Shown piece after piece: positions 28,801-37,026 of a stretch of DNA of 64,000 bases (the stretch's first letter is position 1; each line of letters begins with the position of its first letter). The DNA comes from Paramixta manurensis. Lineage in GTDB: Bacteria; Pseudomonadota; Gammaproteobacteria; Enterobacterales; Enterobacteriaceae. The stretch covers positions 3,720,001 through 3,784,000 of the forward strand of contig NZ_CP054212.1 of the NCBI RefSeq assembly GCF_013285385.1, in the 5' to 3' direction. A program made the translations under genes and the position numbers. The notes under the pieces are model-generated. The model worked only from the letters and a program-made list of their open reading frames with translations. It was not told where the DNA came from and made no database searches.

Positions 28801-29269
28801 CTGCAACCAACTCCCCCTTTTCCCAGCGGTTTAGCCACTCCGGCCGATAGACCAGATATTGGTCGAACAGGTCCGCAACACGCGAAGAAAGTTGGAACAG
28901 TTTGCGCTGATCCTGATCATCCGCCAGGTAGTGCCGCAATGCGGAGAATTCAGGTCGATCCAGCATGGCTGGCAGCAACGACATCAGTTTCCAGCTCATA
29001 GCAGCTTTGGTAAACGCACTCTCTTCCGGGATATCCGCCAGGACACGCACAAACATATCCCAGATAAAACTGGCCGGTAGCGGAAAAGCAATATTGGCTG
29101 CAATACCGAATTGCTGCGCCAGTGACATTTGTAACCATTGCGCCATCCCCGGGCTTTGCACCAGCACCACTTCAGGCTGGAAAGGATCGCGTAACGGCTC
29201 ATTTTCAATGAGATACGCTGCCAGCGTTTTCAGTACATCAAGCTGATTAGAATGATAAACCGTAAACAT
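25883..29269 (-). CDS. recC: Exodeoxyribonuclease V gamma subunit RecC
   Basis: Subunit of RecBCD that splits the DNA strands and recognises Chi. It has 1128 residues (E. coli 1122). Recognisable conserved segments include VQSPGMAQWLQMSLAQQFGIAANI, VCHSPQREVEVLQDRLLAM, CTLMPMRSIPFKVVCLLGMNDGVYPR and SRRDDDRYLFLEAIISAQQQLYISYIG. The frame opens at 29302, but the ATG at 29269 (MFTVYHSNQLDVL) aligns with the family start and has GGGAG seven bases upstream. It is transcribed separately from ptrA, with a repeat element in the gap. Confidence 0.97.
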   Translation of the reverse strand: MFTVYHSNQLDVLKTLAAYLIENEPLRDPFQPEVVLVQSPGMAQWLQMSLAQQFGIAANIAFPLPASFIWDMFVRVLADIPEESAFTKAAMSWKLMSLLPAMLDRPEFSALRHYLADDQDQRKLFQLSSRVADLFDQYLVYRPEWLNRWEKGELVADIGDAQQWQAPLWAALVDYTRQLDQPQWHRANLYSRFIQRLDSATQRPPGLPDRVFICGISALPPVYLQALQALGKHIDIHLLFTNPCRHYWGDIQDYAFLAKLQSRRRQHHQSAGESALFREPAQAPSLFNADGEQQLTNPLLASWGKLGRDNLWLLAQMEAREIDAFVEIPADNLLHSVQHDLLELEDNAVIGLTAETLSSSRTKRLLDPQDRSISVHVCHSPQREVEVLQDRLLAMMEADPQLTARDIIVMVADIDAYTPFIQAVFGNAPAERYLPFAISDRRASHAHPALLAFINLLSLPDSRFASEEILALLEVPAVAARFAIDEEGLRRLRHWVSEAGIRWGLDDEAVRALALPATGQHTWHFGITRMLLGYAMESESGDWQGILPYDESSGLIAELAGNLAELLMQLNQWRHTLAQPRTLEAWLPLCRSLLEAFFSADADTEAALALIEEQWQQVISYGMEAAYHQTVPITLLRDELASRLDQQRISQRFLAGPVNFCTLMPMRSIPFKVVCLLGMNDGVYPRTLPPLGFDLMSQKPKKGDRSRRDDDRYLFLEAIISAQQQLYISYIGRSIQDNTERYPSVLVSELVEYIGQSFCLPGDEAQDVDSSAQHVLAHLHHQHSRMPFDADNFSDESEFRSFAAEWLPAARAEGQPHPPFMQALPPLEMTELNVERLIGFWRHPVRAFFTLRLGVAFTLEDMELPDAEPFVLDALDRYQVNTRLLNALINGETTERLFQFYRSAGALPYGAFGELFWQQQEEEMSALALRVREYRGESDNLEVSLQVGGVHLSGWLPQVQTEGLLRWRPGVLNFTDGLTLWLEHLLYCAMGGKGHSRMLGRKESQWCFAAINRDEALAQLAEFIAGYQQGMRTPLLLLAKSGGAWLAASYDRQSDQLQWDEATQITARGKLLSAWQGNYQLEGEGSDPWLQRLFRTLDEERVTEIIYEAEKWLLPLLRFNCAAEKSDE

Positions 29270-29356
29270 TATTACTCCCTTTCCACCTGATAAATAGGTC
29301 ACTACTGCGCCGACACTGTACCCGCTAAAGAAGACGATGCAAATGCAATCTCCCGA

Positions 29357-29689
29357 TTATTGCAGGTGCGTTAGCGGCGTGCGCTCACAATACAGCGAAT
29401 CCAGCCGCGCCTCACGACCGCGCGGTGAAATGACCCGCACGGTTACTAACCGACACGCCGCAATTCTGCCGCTCTCACTCAACAGAGTGCGCCACCCCGC
29501 CGGCTCATAGCCCTCAAGACGAAGCGCGGCATAACGCCACGCCTGCCGTTGCTGCCATTGCATGAGAAACCCGGCGGTCAACGCCTGGTTATAATGCAAT
29601 AACGCCACCAAACCGATAGAAAACAGCAGTAACGAGAGCAATATTTCCGGCAGGCTAAAGCCGCTCTGACGAGGTGGTTTCCGCCTCAC
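29357..29689 (-). CDS. ppdC: Prepilin-type N-terminal cleavage protein PpdC
   Basis: Minor pseudopilin-like protein. A GTG at 29689 is preferred because GGAGG lies exactly six bases upstream and gives a short basic leader (MRRKPPRQSG) before the prepilin peptidase site G/FSLPE, which is followed by the usual hydrophobic helix (ILLSLLLFSIGLVALLHYN). The longer ATG frame (29722) would give an unusually long arginine-rich leader. The product is 110 residues, near E. coli PpdC (107). It overlaps the end of ygdB and is last in the ppdA-ppdB-ygdB-ppdC run. Confidence 0.88.
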   Translation of the reverse strand: MRRKPPRQSGFSLPEILLSLLLFSIGLVALLHYNQALTAGFLMQWQQRQAWRYAALRLEGYEPAGWRTLLSESGRIAACRLVTVRVISPRGREARLDSLYCERTPLTHLQ

Positions 29690-30101
29690 ATCTCTCCTCC
29701 TCGCTGAGCGGACAGAAATCAACCCACCCGCCTTTCGCTGCCTGGATACCCCCTTGCGCCGTAGGGATTACCCAGTGAAATAACGCCAGCGTCGCCTCCC
29801 CCTGCGTGGGTTGCTCTGCGCGCAATAGCCCGCGATTAGCCTGCGGCCTCAATAAGCACGCCCGCCAGTTATATTGTGCCTGATATTGGCACTGCCATCC
29901 TGGCAGCGCCGCCCAACGCAACGTTAGCCCCCAAGTTAATGCGGACTGAGCTTGCCGGAAACCGATAATCGCCTGACGTTCATCCGCCACCAGCGCTAAT
30001 GAGGCGTTTAACTGCTGCCGGCTGGCATTGAGTAACGCTGTACCAAGCAATAAAATCAGCATAATCATTCCCGGCACTACGCCGCCTTGTTGCCGCCTCA
30101 T
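29655..30101 (-). CDS. ygdB: YgdB family pseudopilus-associated protein
   Basis: Member of the ppdAB-ygdB-ppdC pseudopilin set, related to type II/IV pilus assembly PilX/GspK-type proteins. The product is 148 residues, starting MRRQQGGVVPGMIMLILLLGT, with one N-terminal hydrophobic helix and no standard G/F cleavage motif. The ATG at 30101 overlaps the ppdB stop by four bases (ATGA); the longer frame to 30257 lies inside ppdB and is rejected. Diverged, but size and order fit E. coli ygdB (135 residues). Confidence 0.85.
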   Translation of the reverse strand: MRRQQGGVVPGMIMLILLLGTALLNASRQQLNASLALVADERQAIIGFRQAQSALTWGLTLRWAALPGWQCQYQAQYNWRACLLRPQANRGLLRAEQPTQGEATLALFHWVIPTAQGGIQAAKGGWVDFCPLSEEERCEAETTSSERL

Positions 30102-30652
30102 GGCAAGTTCATTCCACTCACCCAAGCTTCCACCACTCGTTTCCGTTGGGGAAACGCCACGGCATACCCTTCTAAACGAATTTTTATTTGTGCTCCGCTG
30201 CGCGCGAAGGTTAACCCCGAGATAGCCAGTGTCGAAGGATCGGAAAGGTGTTCCCAACCACTGCCCTCACAGCTATCCACCCCCCGTTGCATTTCAAGGC
30301 TGCGTTCCCGGCGCCGGTAGCCGTAAAACTCGCTGTTCTCTCGCCCGCGCCCTTCCCACTTTCCATTACTGTTTTCATCCCACTTAACCAGTAAACAACT
30401 ACCCTGTTGTCCGCCGATCTGCAGCGGTTCGCCCTGGCACTCGCCGTTGCAATACCCCGCCCGCCGCACAGCTTTCTCAAGGACCATGATCAGTTGTTGT
30501 AGCGCCTCCTGTAGCTGAACATCGGCAATTAGTTGTAACGTCTGCCGTTGTAAGAAGGGCAAAATACGTGCGGCGCCGGCGAGCAAAATGCTGCTTACGG
30601 CCAGCGCAATTAACATTTCAGCCAGGCTAAACCCACGGATGTTCACAGACAC
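30098..30652 (-). CDS. ppdB: Prepilin peptidase-dependent protein B
   Basis: Minor pseudopilin of 184 residues with class III leader MSVNIRG, cleavage site G/FSLAEMLIALAVSS and a hydrophobic helix through about residue 27. The rest is a soluble globular domain with an RRAGYCNGECQG cysteine pair likely to form a disulfide. It overlaps ppdA upstream by ten bases and ygdB downstream by four, so the four genes form one translation-coupled operon. The role in E. coli remains poorly defined; minor pilins prime type IV pilus assembly. Confidence 0.92.
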   Translation of the reverse strand: MSVNIRGFSLAEMLIALAVSSILLAGAARILPFLQRQTLQLIADVQLQEALQQLIMVLEKAVRRAGYCNGECQGEPLQIGGQQGSCLLVKWDENSNGKWEGRGRENSEFYGYRRRERSLEMQRGVDSCEGSGWEHLSDPSTLAISGLTFARSGAQIKIRLEGYAVAFPQRKRVVEAWVSGMNLP

Positions 30653-31113
30653 GATTCCTGCTCCGTTTTACATAACCTGATACGACCACGTGATGAGATA
30701 ACCACGCGCCACGTGACGTGCCCATCGCTAAAGACGATGCTGCCCGGCCTGGCGACATCCCGCAGGCCGAAGAAGCCCGGCTCGCCGATAACCGCGGTAA
30801 TCTTCACCGTAGGGTGGGGAGCAACCAGTTGCAGACGCCGTCCGGGTTCACATCTGTTTTCAGGCATCATCCCGCTGCCAAGGCACCAACGCGTGCCTTG
30901 TTTCAGCCACAGGCGCTGTGCAGTGTTATGCCAACTGGCAAAGATGCGCACACCATGCAAGAAACGCTGAAGTTGCCGGGCGGTGTCATTTAAACGTTGC
31001 CGTTGTTGCCAGCTCTGCCAACCGGCCAAGCTGCCGATGCTCAATAGCCCGGCGATGGTCAGCACGATTAGCAACTCGATTAAGGTATATCCTTGCGCAG
31101 AGTTAATTTTCAT
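30643..31113 (-). CDS. ppdA: Prepilin peptidase-dependent protein A
   Basis: First gene of the pseudopilin operon. The ATG at 31113 gives MKINSAQG/YTLIELLIVLTIAG, a canonical prepilin leader with Tyr at +1 and Glu at +5 after cleavage; the frame upstream of it has no prepilin character. The 156-residue product has a GspH-like soluble part (SIVFSDGHVTWRVVISSRGRIRLC). In E. coli thyA lies immediately upstream, but here a 7-kb accessory block separates them. Confidence 0.92.
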   Translation of the reverse strand: MKINSAQGYTLIELLIVLTIAGLLSIGSLAGWQSWQQRQRLNDTARQLQRFLHGVRIFASWHNTAQRLWLKQGTRWCLGSGMMPENRCEPGRRLQLVAPHPTVKITAVIGEPGFFGLRDVARPGSIVFSDGHVTWRVVISSRGRIRLCKTEQESCL

Positions 31114-31332
31114 CCCATCAGCTTCGGTTTTTATCGGATTGGTCGCCAGTGGCAGTACGGTGTTTTGCGCAATGCTTTCCACACTTTTCGCTCTCTTCCA
31201 GCGTTGGCAATGAGTTTTTGCGGGATATGCCGCATAAGGCAGAGAAAGCATGGCGCCTCGGATTAATCAGATGGATAGTGTGATGCAGGGTCGGATAGAA
31301 TCGACTCATTGGTGATCAAATAGGTGTAGGCC

Positions 31333-31920
31333 ATGAGCAGTGAAGTTGAGTTAGTCGATATTGCGGTGTCATTCCCGCAAATTCATATTGATTTGAAATA
31401 TGCCACGCCGGATAACATCACTGGCCGAACACTGTATAGCGAGGCGCGTTGTCTGCTTCATCCGGATGCCGCCCGTGCATTGGCGCGCAGTGTAGAGATT
31501 GCCCGCATGGCGGGGTTAATCATGGTAGTTTATGATGCCTGGCGGCCGCAAAAAGCGCAGGAACTCTTGTGGCAAGCCTGTCCGGACCCGCAGTATGTGG
31601 TGGCGGCATCGCTGGGTTCTAACCACAGCCGCGGCACGGCGGTTGATGTCACGCTGATGGATGCGCATCAGCAGGTTTTAGATATGGGAACCGGTTTCGA
31701 CGAAATGACCCCGCGCTCGCACCCCTATCACCCCGGCGTTGCGCCGGAAGCACAGCGCAACCGCTTATTATTAAACGCGATTATGGCGGCCGGTGGGTTT
31801 GTCGGTATCAAAAGCGAGTGGTGGCACTTCGAACTGCCCGACTCCTCTCGTTATCCGTTATTAAGCGATCGTTTCGGCTGTCTAACCGTGCCGACGCAAC
31901 CCACCGCCGATTCGGTTTAA
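31333..31920 (+). CDS. D-alanyl-D-alanine dipeptidase (VanX/DdpX family, M15D)
   Basis: Zinc dipeptidase expected to hydrolyse D-Ala-D-Ala. The 195-residue protein has all family active-site features: the arginine in YDAWRP, the zinc motif SNHSRGTAVDV (SxHxxGxAxD), and the final EWWH in IKSEWWHFE. There is no signal peptide, so it should act in the cytoplasm. E. coli ddpX lies in a dipeptide-transport operon, but this copy stands alone between the pseudopilin operon and a minus-strand catabolic cluster. No vanA/vanH-like genes are near, so a resistance role is not supported; recycling of cell-wall D-Ala-D-Ala is likelier. Confidence 0.92.
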   Translation: MSSEVELVDIAVSFPQIHIDLKYATPDNITGRTLYSEARCLLHPDAARALARSVEIARMAGLIMVVYDAWRPQKAQELLWQACPDPQYVVAASLGSNHSRGTAVDVTLMDAHQQVLDMGTGFDEMTPRSHPYHPGVAPEAQRNRLLLNAIMAAGGFVGIKSEWWHFELPDSSRYPLLSDRFGCLTVPTQPTADSV

Positions 31921-32002
31921 AACCGTACCAGAAAACTCTGTGGGTCAGAATCATGCCCACCGTCGGCAGCCTCACAGCGCTACCGGCGGTGAAAGGCTAA
32001 CA

Positions 32003-32782
32003 TTATTCGTGATAAAGCTGGCTGCGCCCACCATCCATCACAATATCGGTGGCATTAATAAACCGTGCTTCATCGGAAGCGAGGAACAGTGCGGTATAAG
32101 CCACCTCCACCGGTTCGCCAATCCGTTTACAGGGCAAAATATCCGTTTGCCGCTGGCGCTCCGCCGTCGGATCGTCACAGCTTTCCAGCCAGGCTTCCGC
32201 CGCTGGCGTCATAATCAATCCGGGCGAAATACTATTGATACGAATTCCCTGGCTGGCGTACTCCACGCCCAGCGAACGCGTCAGGCCAATTAACCCGTGT
32301 TTCGCTACCGGATAAGGAAACGCGCCGGGAATAATTTTATGCCCGTGTACCGAGGCAATATTGACAATATGCCCGTATTGACGAGCGACCATGCCGGGCA
32401 ATACCGCGCGGATACCATTCCACGGCCCTTTTAAATTCACCGCAAGGCAACGCTGCCAGTCCGCATCTTCCATAGTGAGCGGATCGCGAAAGACATTAAT
32501 CCCCGCACAGTTGATTAAAATATCCACCGGCCCCAGCCGTTCTTCCGTTTCCGCCACGCAACGTTTTAACGCGGCCTCGTCCGTCACATCAGCCTGTAGC
32601 GCAATACAGCGTAAACCGGTTTCCCGTTGCAAGGTTTCGGCAAGCGGCTGACTGGCATCCAAATTCAGGTCGATAAGCGCCAACTGCGCGCCCTGCTGAG
32701 CAAACAACGTGGCAATCGCGCTACCAATGCCGCTGCCGCCGCCGGTAACAATGGCGGTCTTTCCTTTTAATCGTTCAGACAT
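32003..32782 (-). CDS. SDR family NAD(P)-dependent oxidoreductase
   Basis: Classical short-chain dehydrogenase of 259 residues. The cofactor loop TGGGSGIG, the NCAGIN motif, the catalytic serine in NIASVHGHK and the YPVAKHG (YxxxK) pair are all present. The aspartate ending strand 2 (LALIDLN) suggests a preference for NAD+. It resembles sugar and polyol dehydrogenases, but the substrate cannot be read from sequence. It lies 24 bases downstream of the M24-like gene, at the end of a cluster with a transporter, a GMC oxidoreductase and an MBL-fold hydrolase, which suggests oxidation of a carbohydrate-like compound. Confidence 0.9.
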   Translation of the reverse strand: MSERLKGKTAIVTGGGSGIGSAIATLFAQQGAQLALIDLNLDASQPLAETLQRETGLRCIALQADVTDEAALKRCVAETEERLGPVDILINCAGINVFRDPLTMEDADWQRCLAVNLKGPWNGIRAVLPGMVARQYGHIVNIASVHGHKIIPGAFPYPVAKHGLIGLTRSLGVEYASQGIRINSISPGLIMTPAAEAWLESCDDPTAERQRQTDILPCKRIGEPVEVAYTALFLASDEARFINATDIVMDGGRSQLYHE

Positions 32783-32806
32783 CTGTTTCTTTCCCGTTTT
32801 ACAAAA

Positions 32807-33883
32807 CTACACCACCAACCAGTCGGCGAATTCCCGACGCGCTTCACCACGCGTTAGCGTCATCATCGGCCAGTTCCCGGTCCGCGTCAGCCAACTCAAT
32901 CCCTCGGTGGTCAGTAAGGCGGTATCTTCGCTTTTTACGCCGCTGAGCGTTGGGTTCCAGGCCAACGCCTGATTAACGTGCAACGCCCCTTCGCTCTCCG
33001 GCGTCACAATAAAATCCCGGCAACCATAACCGGCAGGACCGCCTTGATGATGAACCTGCCAACCTTCAGCATGCCCATGACGCGCATAGGCCGCCTGAAC
33101 ATCGGTAAAAATGGCCTGCCAACTGCGTTCTGCGCGCGAGGCGACCATAATGTCGGCATGAATTTCCGCCACCGCGCGTAGACGCTGACGTGCCTGCTCA
33201 CTGGGTTCACCAATATGAACCATGCGCGTCAGGCTGACATTTAACCCCTGCCGCTCCGCGCCTAGCGTAATCAGTAATTGCTGACGTAGGCGCGTTGGGC
33301 CTGGCGTTGGGTGCTTGTAAGCGGCGATCCGTTCATCAACGGCAATTAAGGTACATACCGGACGAATCGCGCGTGCCAGGCAATCATGTAAGATACGCGC
33401 TTCAATCTCTTGTTCGCTAACCCCCGCGCTAACGCCGCGTGCGATCGCTTCAACTATTTCTGCGGTTTCTCGCCCTAGTTCGGCAAAACGTTGCCTTTCA
33501 TTTTTATTCAAACCACAGCGAGCGATAACCATTGCCGGTTCGAGATCTTTCGCGCCAGGCAACGGTGTATCGCTACCCAGGCGTGGAATAGCAAGTGACG
33601 CCATGGTCTGCTGACGCGAGACATACCAGGGATAACTCAGCGTTTTTGCCGCAAAGGGCAACGGTTCTTCGGCTAAAATCCGCGGTAATTCGTTGTCTGG
33701 CGCAATCAGTGTCACCGCATCAGCGGTAATCAGAAGGCTGGCTACGCCTGACTCGGCCCGTTCAACTACGTAATAGCTCGCCCCTTCGGTTAACCAGGCA
33801 ATATTGTCACGGCGTGTTAATAGCAATGCATCAACTTGCCAATCGGCCAGCGCCTGTTGCAAACGCTTCAACTTTTCCGTCAT
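32807..33883 (-). CDS. M24-fold (creatinase/aminopeptidase P-like) protein lacking most metal ligands
   Basis: 358 residues with a creatinase-N domain (about 1-115) and a C-terminal pita-bread M24 domain. Aligning by eye with PepP/PepQ, the first two metal aspartates are replaced (LLITLGAERQGLNVSLTR, Thr and Ser in place of Asp), and one glutamate is replaced (ALAWNP instead of the usual IEPG). The histidine region HHQGGPAGYG and the last glutamate (VKSEDT) remain. It is therefore unlikely to be a normal dinuclear peptidase and may act like metal-free creatinase on a small molecule. It overlaps the GMC gene by four bases (ATGA), so it belongs to the catabolic cluster. Confidence 0.85.
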   Translation of the reverse strand: MTEKLKRLQQALADWQVDALLLTRRDNIAWLTEGASYYVVERAESGVASLLITADAVTLIAPDNELPRILAEEPLPFAAKTLSYPWYVSRQQTMASLAIPRLGSDTPLPGAKDLEPAMVIARCGLNKNERQRFAELGRETAEIVEAIARGVSAGVSEQEIEARILHDCLARAIRPVCTLIAVDERIAAYKHPTPGPTRLRQQLLITLGAERQGLNVSLTRMVHIGEPSEQARQRLRAVAEIHADIMVASRAERSWQAIFTDVQAAYARHGHAEGWQVHHQGGPAGYGCRDFIVTPESEGALHVNQALAWNPTLSGVKSEDTALLTTEGLSWLTRTGNWPMMTLTRGEARREFADWLVV

Positions 33884-35538
33884 GCGACTTCTCCTTCCGG
33901 TTGTCCGGCGGCAATGTTATCCACCACCTCAAAATTCATAATGAAGTCTGCGGCGCGGTGCGCCACCGCCATCACGATAGCGTTAGTATTGCCACTAATA
34001 ATGTTTGGCATCATTGAGGCATCCACCACCCGCAACCCGCGTATGCCGCGTACCCGCAGGTCGGCGGTCAGTACCGCCATCGGATCGTCGTCGCTCCCCA
34101 TACGGCAGGTACCCACCGGGTGATAACCGGTTTTCACCATGCGTTTGCAATGCGCGGCGATCGCTTCATCAGATAGCGTTTCTTCGCCAGGAAAGATCTC
34201 TTTTTCGATCATTTCATGCAGCGGCAACGCGTTAACAACCTGGCGGGCAAAACGAAATCCGGCGATTGTCCGCGCCAGATCGTCAGGATGACCAAAGATT
34301 TGTGTATCGACATGCGGAAGATCTGCCGGATCGCGCGAGCGCAACCAAACTCGTCCGGTCGCTTTAGGCCGCAGCAACAATGAGTTGACCGTCACGCCAT
34401 GACCGGGGTCTTGCCCCATCACATCGCGATCAAGGTACACCGTTGGGACACAAAACATTTGAATGGTCGGCGTCGCGTTAAAATCCAGCGGATCGAAGAA
34501 AGCACAAGTTTCGACGCCAGTGGTGGTCACCGGGCCGGATTTAAACAGCATATACTGCAAGCCCGCTTTCACCATTGGCCACCCTTTGTCCTGGCCATAA
34601 TAGCCAAAGGCGCCGTTAGTGGTCGCCACCACCGGGACCTCGTAGTGATCCTGCAAATTCTGCCCGACGCCGGGTAAATCTAAACGCACCGTGATGCCTT
34701 GCTCTTCCAGATGCTGCTTCGGCCCGATACCGGAAAGCATCAGGATTTTTGGCGTCTGATAGGCACCCGCCGACAGAATAACCTCGCGCGTAGCGCGGGC
34801 AGACTCACTAACGCCCTTACGCTGATAACGCACGCCAACTGCGCGATCGCCCTCAAAGAGGATTTCTTCAACCTGCGCATTGGTCTCAATAAACAAATTA
34901 ACGTCGTCCCGCAACGGCTCAATAAATGCATCCACCACGCTGCAACGCTTGCGGGTTTTCCAGTCAATGGTGTGCTGCATAAAGCCGACCCCAAACGGGT
35001 TTCCGGTGTTGAAGTCTGGGGTATACGGGATCCCTAAGCCCTGCATCGTTTTGACATACGCGCGGCTTAGTGGGCTAAAATGGCCGAGGTGCGAGACCTT
35101 CATTGGCCCGCCAACACCGTGATTGGGCGCGCCAAGATGGTCATTATCTTCAATGGCGGTAAAATGCGGCAGCAAGGTTTGCCATGACCAATCAATACCG
35201 CTGCCAGCAACGTGCGCATTCCAGTCGTCATAATCCTGAGTATGTCCACGCATATACACCATGGCATTAACCGTGCTGCCGCCACCTAACACTTTTGCCT
35301 GCGGAACAATAACGCCGCGCCCATCCAGTTGCGGCTGTGGTTCGGTCTGGTGCATGGTCAGGTAAGCGTCACTGGCCAAATATTTCATATAGCCCGCCGG
35401 CATTTTCAGTACCGGATTATAGTGGCCGCTGCCGGCTTCCAGCAGCAGCACGCGCGCGCGTTGCTCCCGAACCAGCCTGGCGGCGACGATGCAACCGGAG
35501 CTACCGCCGCCGACAATGATGTAGTCATATTCTTTCAT
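33880..35538 (-). CDS. GMC family FAD oxidoreductase (choline dehydrogenase-like)
   Basis: FAD-dependent alcohol oxidoreductase of 552 residues. The Rossmann motif YIIVGGGSSGCIVAARL is at the N-terminus, followed by the GMC signature segments GGGSTVNAMVYMRGH and LSAGAYQTPKILMLSGIGP, and the C-terminal active site with His in GYHPVGTCRMG and the substrate-end NTNAIVMAVAHRAADF. The frame extends to 35922, but the ATG at 35538 (MKEYDYIIVGGG) has AAGGTGG just upstream and gives the correct N-terminus. The start follows the transporter stop by 16 bases. The substrate is unknown; neither betB nor betI is nearby, so a choline role is not supported. Confidence 0.92.
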   Translation of the reverse strand: MKEYDYIIVGGGSSGCIVAARLVREQRARVLLLEAGSGHYNPVLKMPAGYMKYLASDAYLTMHQTEPQPQLDGRGVIVPQAKVLGGGSTVNAMVYMRGHTQDYDDWNAHVAGSGIDWSWQTLLPHFTAIEDNDHLGAPNHGVGGPMKVSHLGHFSPLSRAYVKTMQGLGIPYTPDFNTGNPFGVGFMQHTIDWKTRKRCSVVDAFIEPLRDDVNLFIETNAQVEEILFEGDRAVGVRYQRKGVSESARATREVILSAGAYQTPKILMLSGIGPKQHLEEQGITVRLDLPGVGQNLQDHYEVPVVATTNGAFGYYGQDKGWPMVKAGLQYMLFKSGPVTTTGVETCAFFDPLDFNATPTIQMFCVPTVYLDRDVMGQDPGHGVTVNSLLLRPKATGRVWLRSRDPADLPHVDTQIFGHPDDLARTIAGFRFARQVVNALPLHEMIEKEIFPGEETLSDEAIAAHCKRMVKTGYHPVGTCRMGSDDDPMAVLTADLRVRGIRGLRVVDASMMPNIISGNTNAIVMAVAHRAADFIMNFEVVDNIAAGQPEGEVA

Positions 35539-35554
35539 GTACCACCTTAATCCA

Positions 35555-36898
35555 TTATTTTGAAGGAACGGAATCCAGAATGCGTACCCGCAAAGCCGCC
35601 GGGTTATTTTGCTCGCCGGGGTCGAGCGGGCTGAGCAGGAAGAACCACGAGAGCAACGCGCTGACGATATACAGCGAAGCGTAAACCCACACCACGCCAT
35701 TGGTGCCGAACAGTGTATTGAGAATGCCGTACAGTGCCGGTCCGAAAAAGGTCGATAACCCAGCCGCAAAGCAGTAGATCGCCATCGAGTTGCCTTTATC
35801 TTTGGTGTCGCACAGGGAGGAAAACAGCGCGGCGGCAGGAACATAACCGCAGAGCGTAATGCCATACAGGCAAGCGAACACCACGCACAGGAAGAAATTG
35901 CCATGTGTCCACTGCGGAACAAAATACATCAGCAACATGGAAATCGCCGAGCCAATGCCGCCGAAAAAGGTCAGCACACGGCGCCAGCCAATACGGTCGC
36001 TCAGCTTGCCGATAACCGGGTTAAAGCTCATGCCGACCAGCCCCATAATGGTAATTAGCGACAGGTATTCGGTTTGGCTAAACCCAATTTTGTCGGTGAA
36101 AAAGCCGGGCAGGAAAATAAAGAAGCCGAAATAAGGCGTGGTGTTGATGATGCGTACCACCGCCGCAGCGGCAATACGCGGACGACGCCACAAAATATCA
36201 ATACCGCCCATCAGAATGCGCACGGTGCTCTTATCGCGATGCGCTTCATCCAGTAACGGCGCGTAGCCGCTGCGTTCTTTCACCGCCACCAGCATAATTA
36301 CCACGCCGCAGGCTACTAATCCCAACGACAGCCAGAAAGTAGCGTATTCCCCCATGACACCGATTGAAAAAATCGCCACCAGTGACCCCAGTGTTGGTAG
36401 GCCGCCGGTAAAGGAGAGCCAAAACCAGCCGGTGGCGGAGCCGCGCATATCGGTCGGCGCCGCTGCCTGAATCCAAACCAGAAACGCATAGGCAAACATT
36501 GGATAGGCCACGCCACGCAAACCGTAGGTCAGTAGCGTGAGGGTAAGGTTTTTGTTAGGTAGCGCAATGCTGAGGAACAGCGCCTCAAAGATCACCCAAA
36601 TCAGGCCGCCCACCAGCATGACGCGGCGCGGACCAATTAGCGTTGATAGCGAACCCGCCAGCCAGGAACCGATGGTGACAGTAATGCCATAAAAAGCGAT
36701 GATCGTCGCCGCAATATCCAGCGTGAAGCCATTTTTACTCAGGTAAGGCGCCAGGTAATTTGATTCAACGCCATCGCCAATCATAAAGATCAAGACAGCA
36801 ATATACCCCCAGGCGAGAGCCGGTGGGATGCCGAGTTTATTCAGCAGGGGATGTTGATTCAGGTCTGATGTTTTCATAATCGCAGGTGTATCCATCAT
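35555..36898 (-). CDS. MFS transporter, polyol permease (RbtT/DalT-like) family
   Basis: Inner-membrane major-facilitator protein of 447 residues with about twelve helices. Segments LAWGYIAVLIFMIGDGVESNYLAPYL, YGLRGVAYPMFAYAFLVWI and GSATGWFWLSFTGGLP match the ribitol/arabinitol permease family as I recall it. The start is uncertain: two ATGs at 36898/36895 and another at 36877 all lack a clear ribosome site. It sits directly upstream of the GMC oxidoreductase and probably imports the compound the cluster oxidises. Confidence 0.9.
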   Translation of the reverse strand: MMDTPAIMKTSDLNQHPLLNKLGIPPALAWGYIAVLIFMIGDGVESNYLAPYLSKNGFTLDIAATIIAFYGITVTIGSWLAGSLSTLIGPRRVMLVGGLIWVIFEALFLSIALPNKNLTLTLLTYGLRGVAYPMFAYAFLVWIQAAAPTDMRGSATGWFWLSFTGGLPTLGSLVAIFSIGVMGEYATFWLSLGLVACGVVIMLVAVKERSGYAPLLDEAHRDKSTVRILMGGIDILWRRPRIAAAAVVRIINTTPYFGFFIFLPGFFTDKIGFSQTEYLSLITIMGLVGMSFNPVIGKLSDRIGWRRVLTFFGGIGSAISMLLMYFVPQWTHGNFFLCVVFACLYGITLCGYVPAAALFSSLCDTKDKGNSMAIYCFAAGLSTFFGPALYGILNTLFGTNGVVWVYASLYIVSALLSWFFLLSPLDPGEQNNPAALRVRILDSVPSK

Positions 36899-37026
36899 TT
36901 ATTTATAATATTCAGACAGGCCTGGGACGACATTCAGTTACCCGTCTTGGTGTTTTTTGGGTAATACAGCGCCCTGACGATGCAGGTAAGCACCGCCCTT
37001 GCGTAGGATTTTGGTATTCGCGTGCC

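Noticed and set aside
31333..31920. Vancomycin-resistance gene vanX
   Set aside because: Only the dipeptidase family is shared; no vanH, vanA or vanRS genes are nearby.
35539..35922. N-terminal extension of the GMC oxidoreductase frame
   Set aside because: Lies inside the transporter gene in another frame; the FAD motif and a good ribosome site place the start at 35538.
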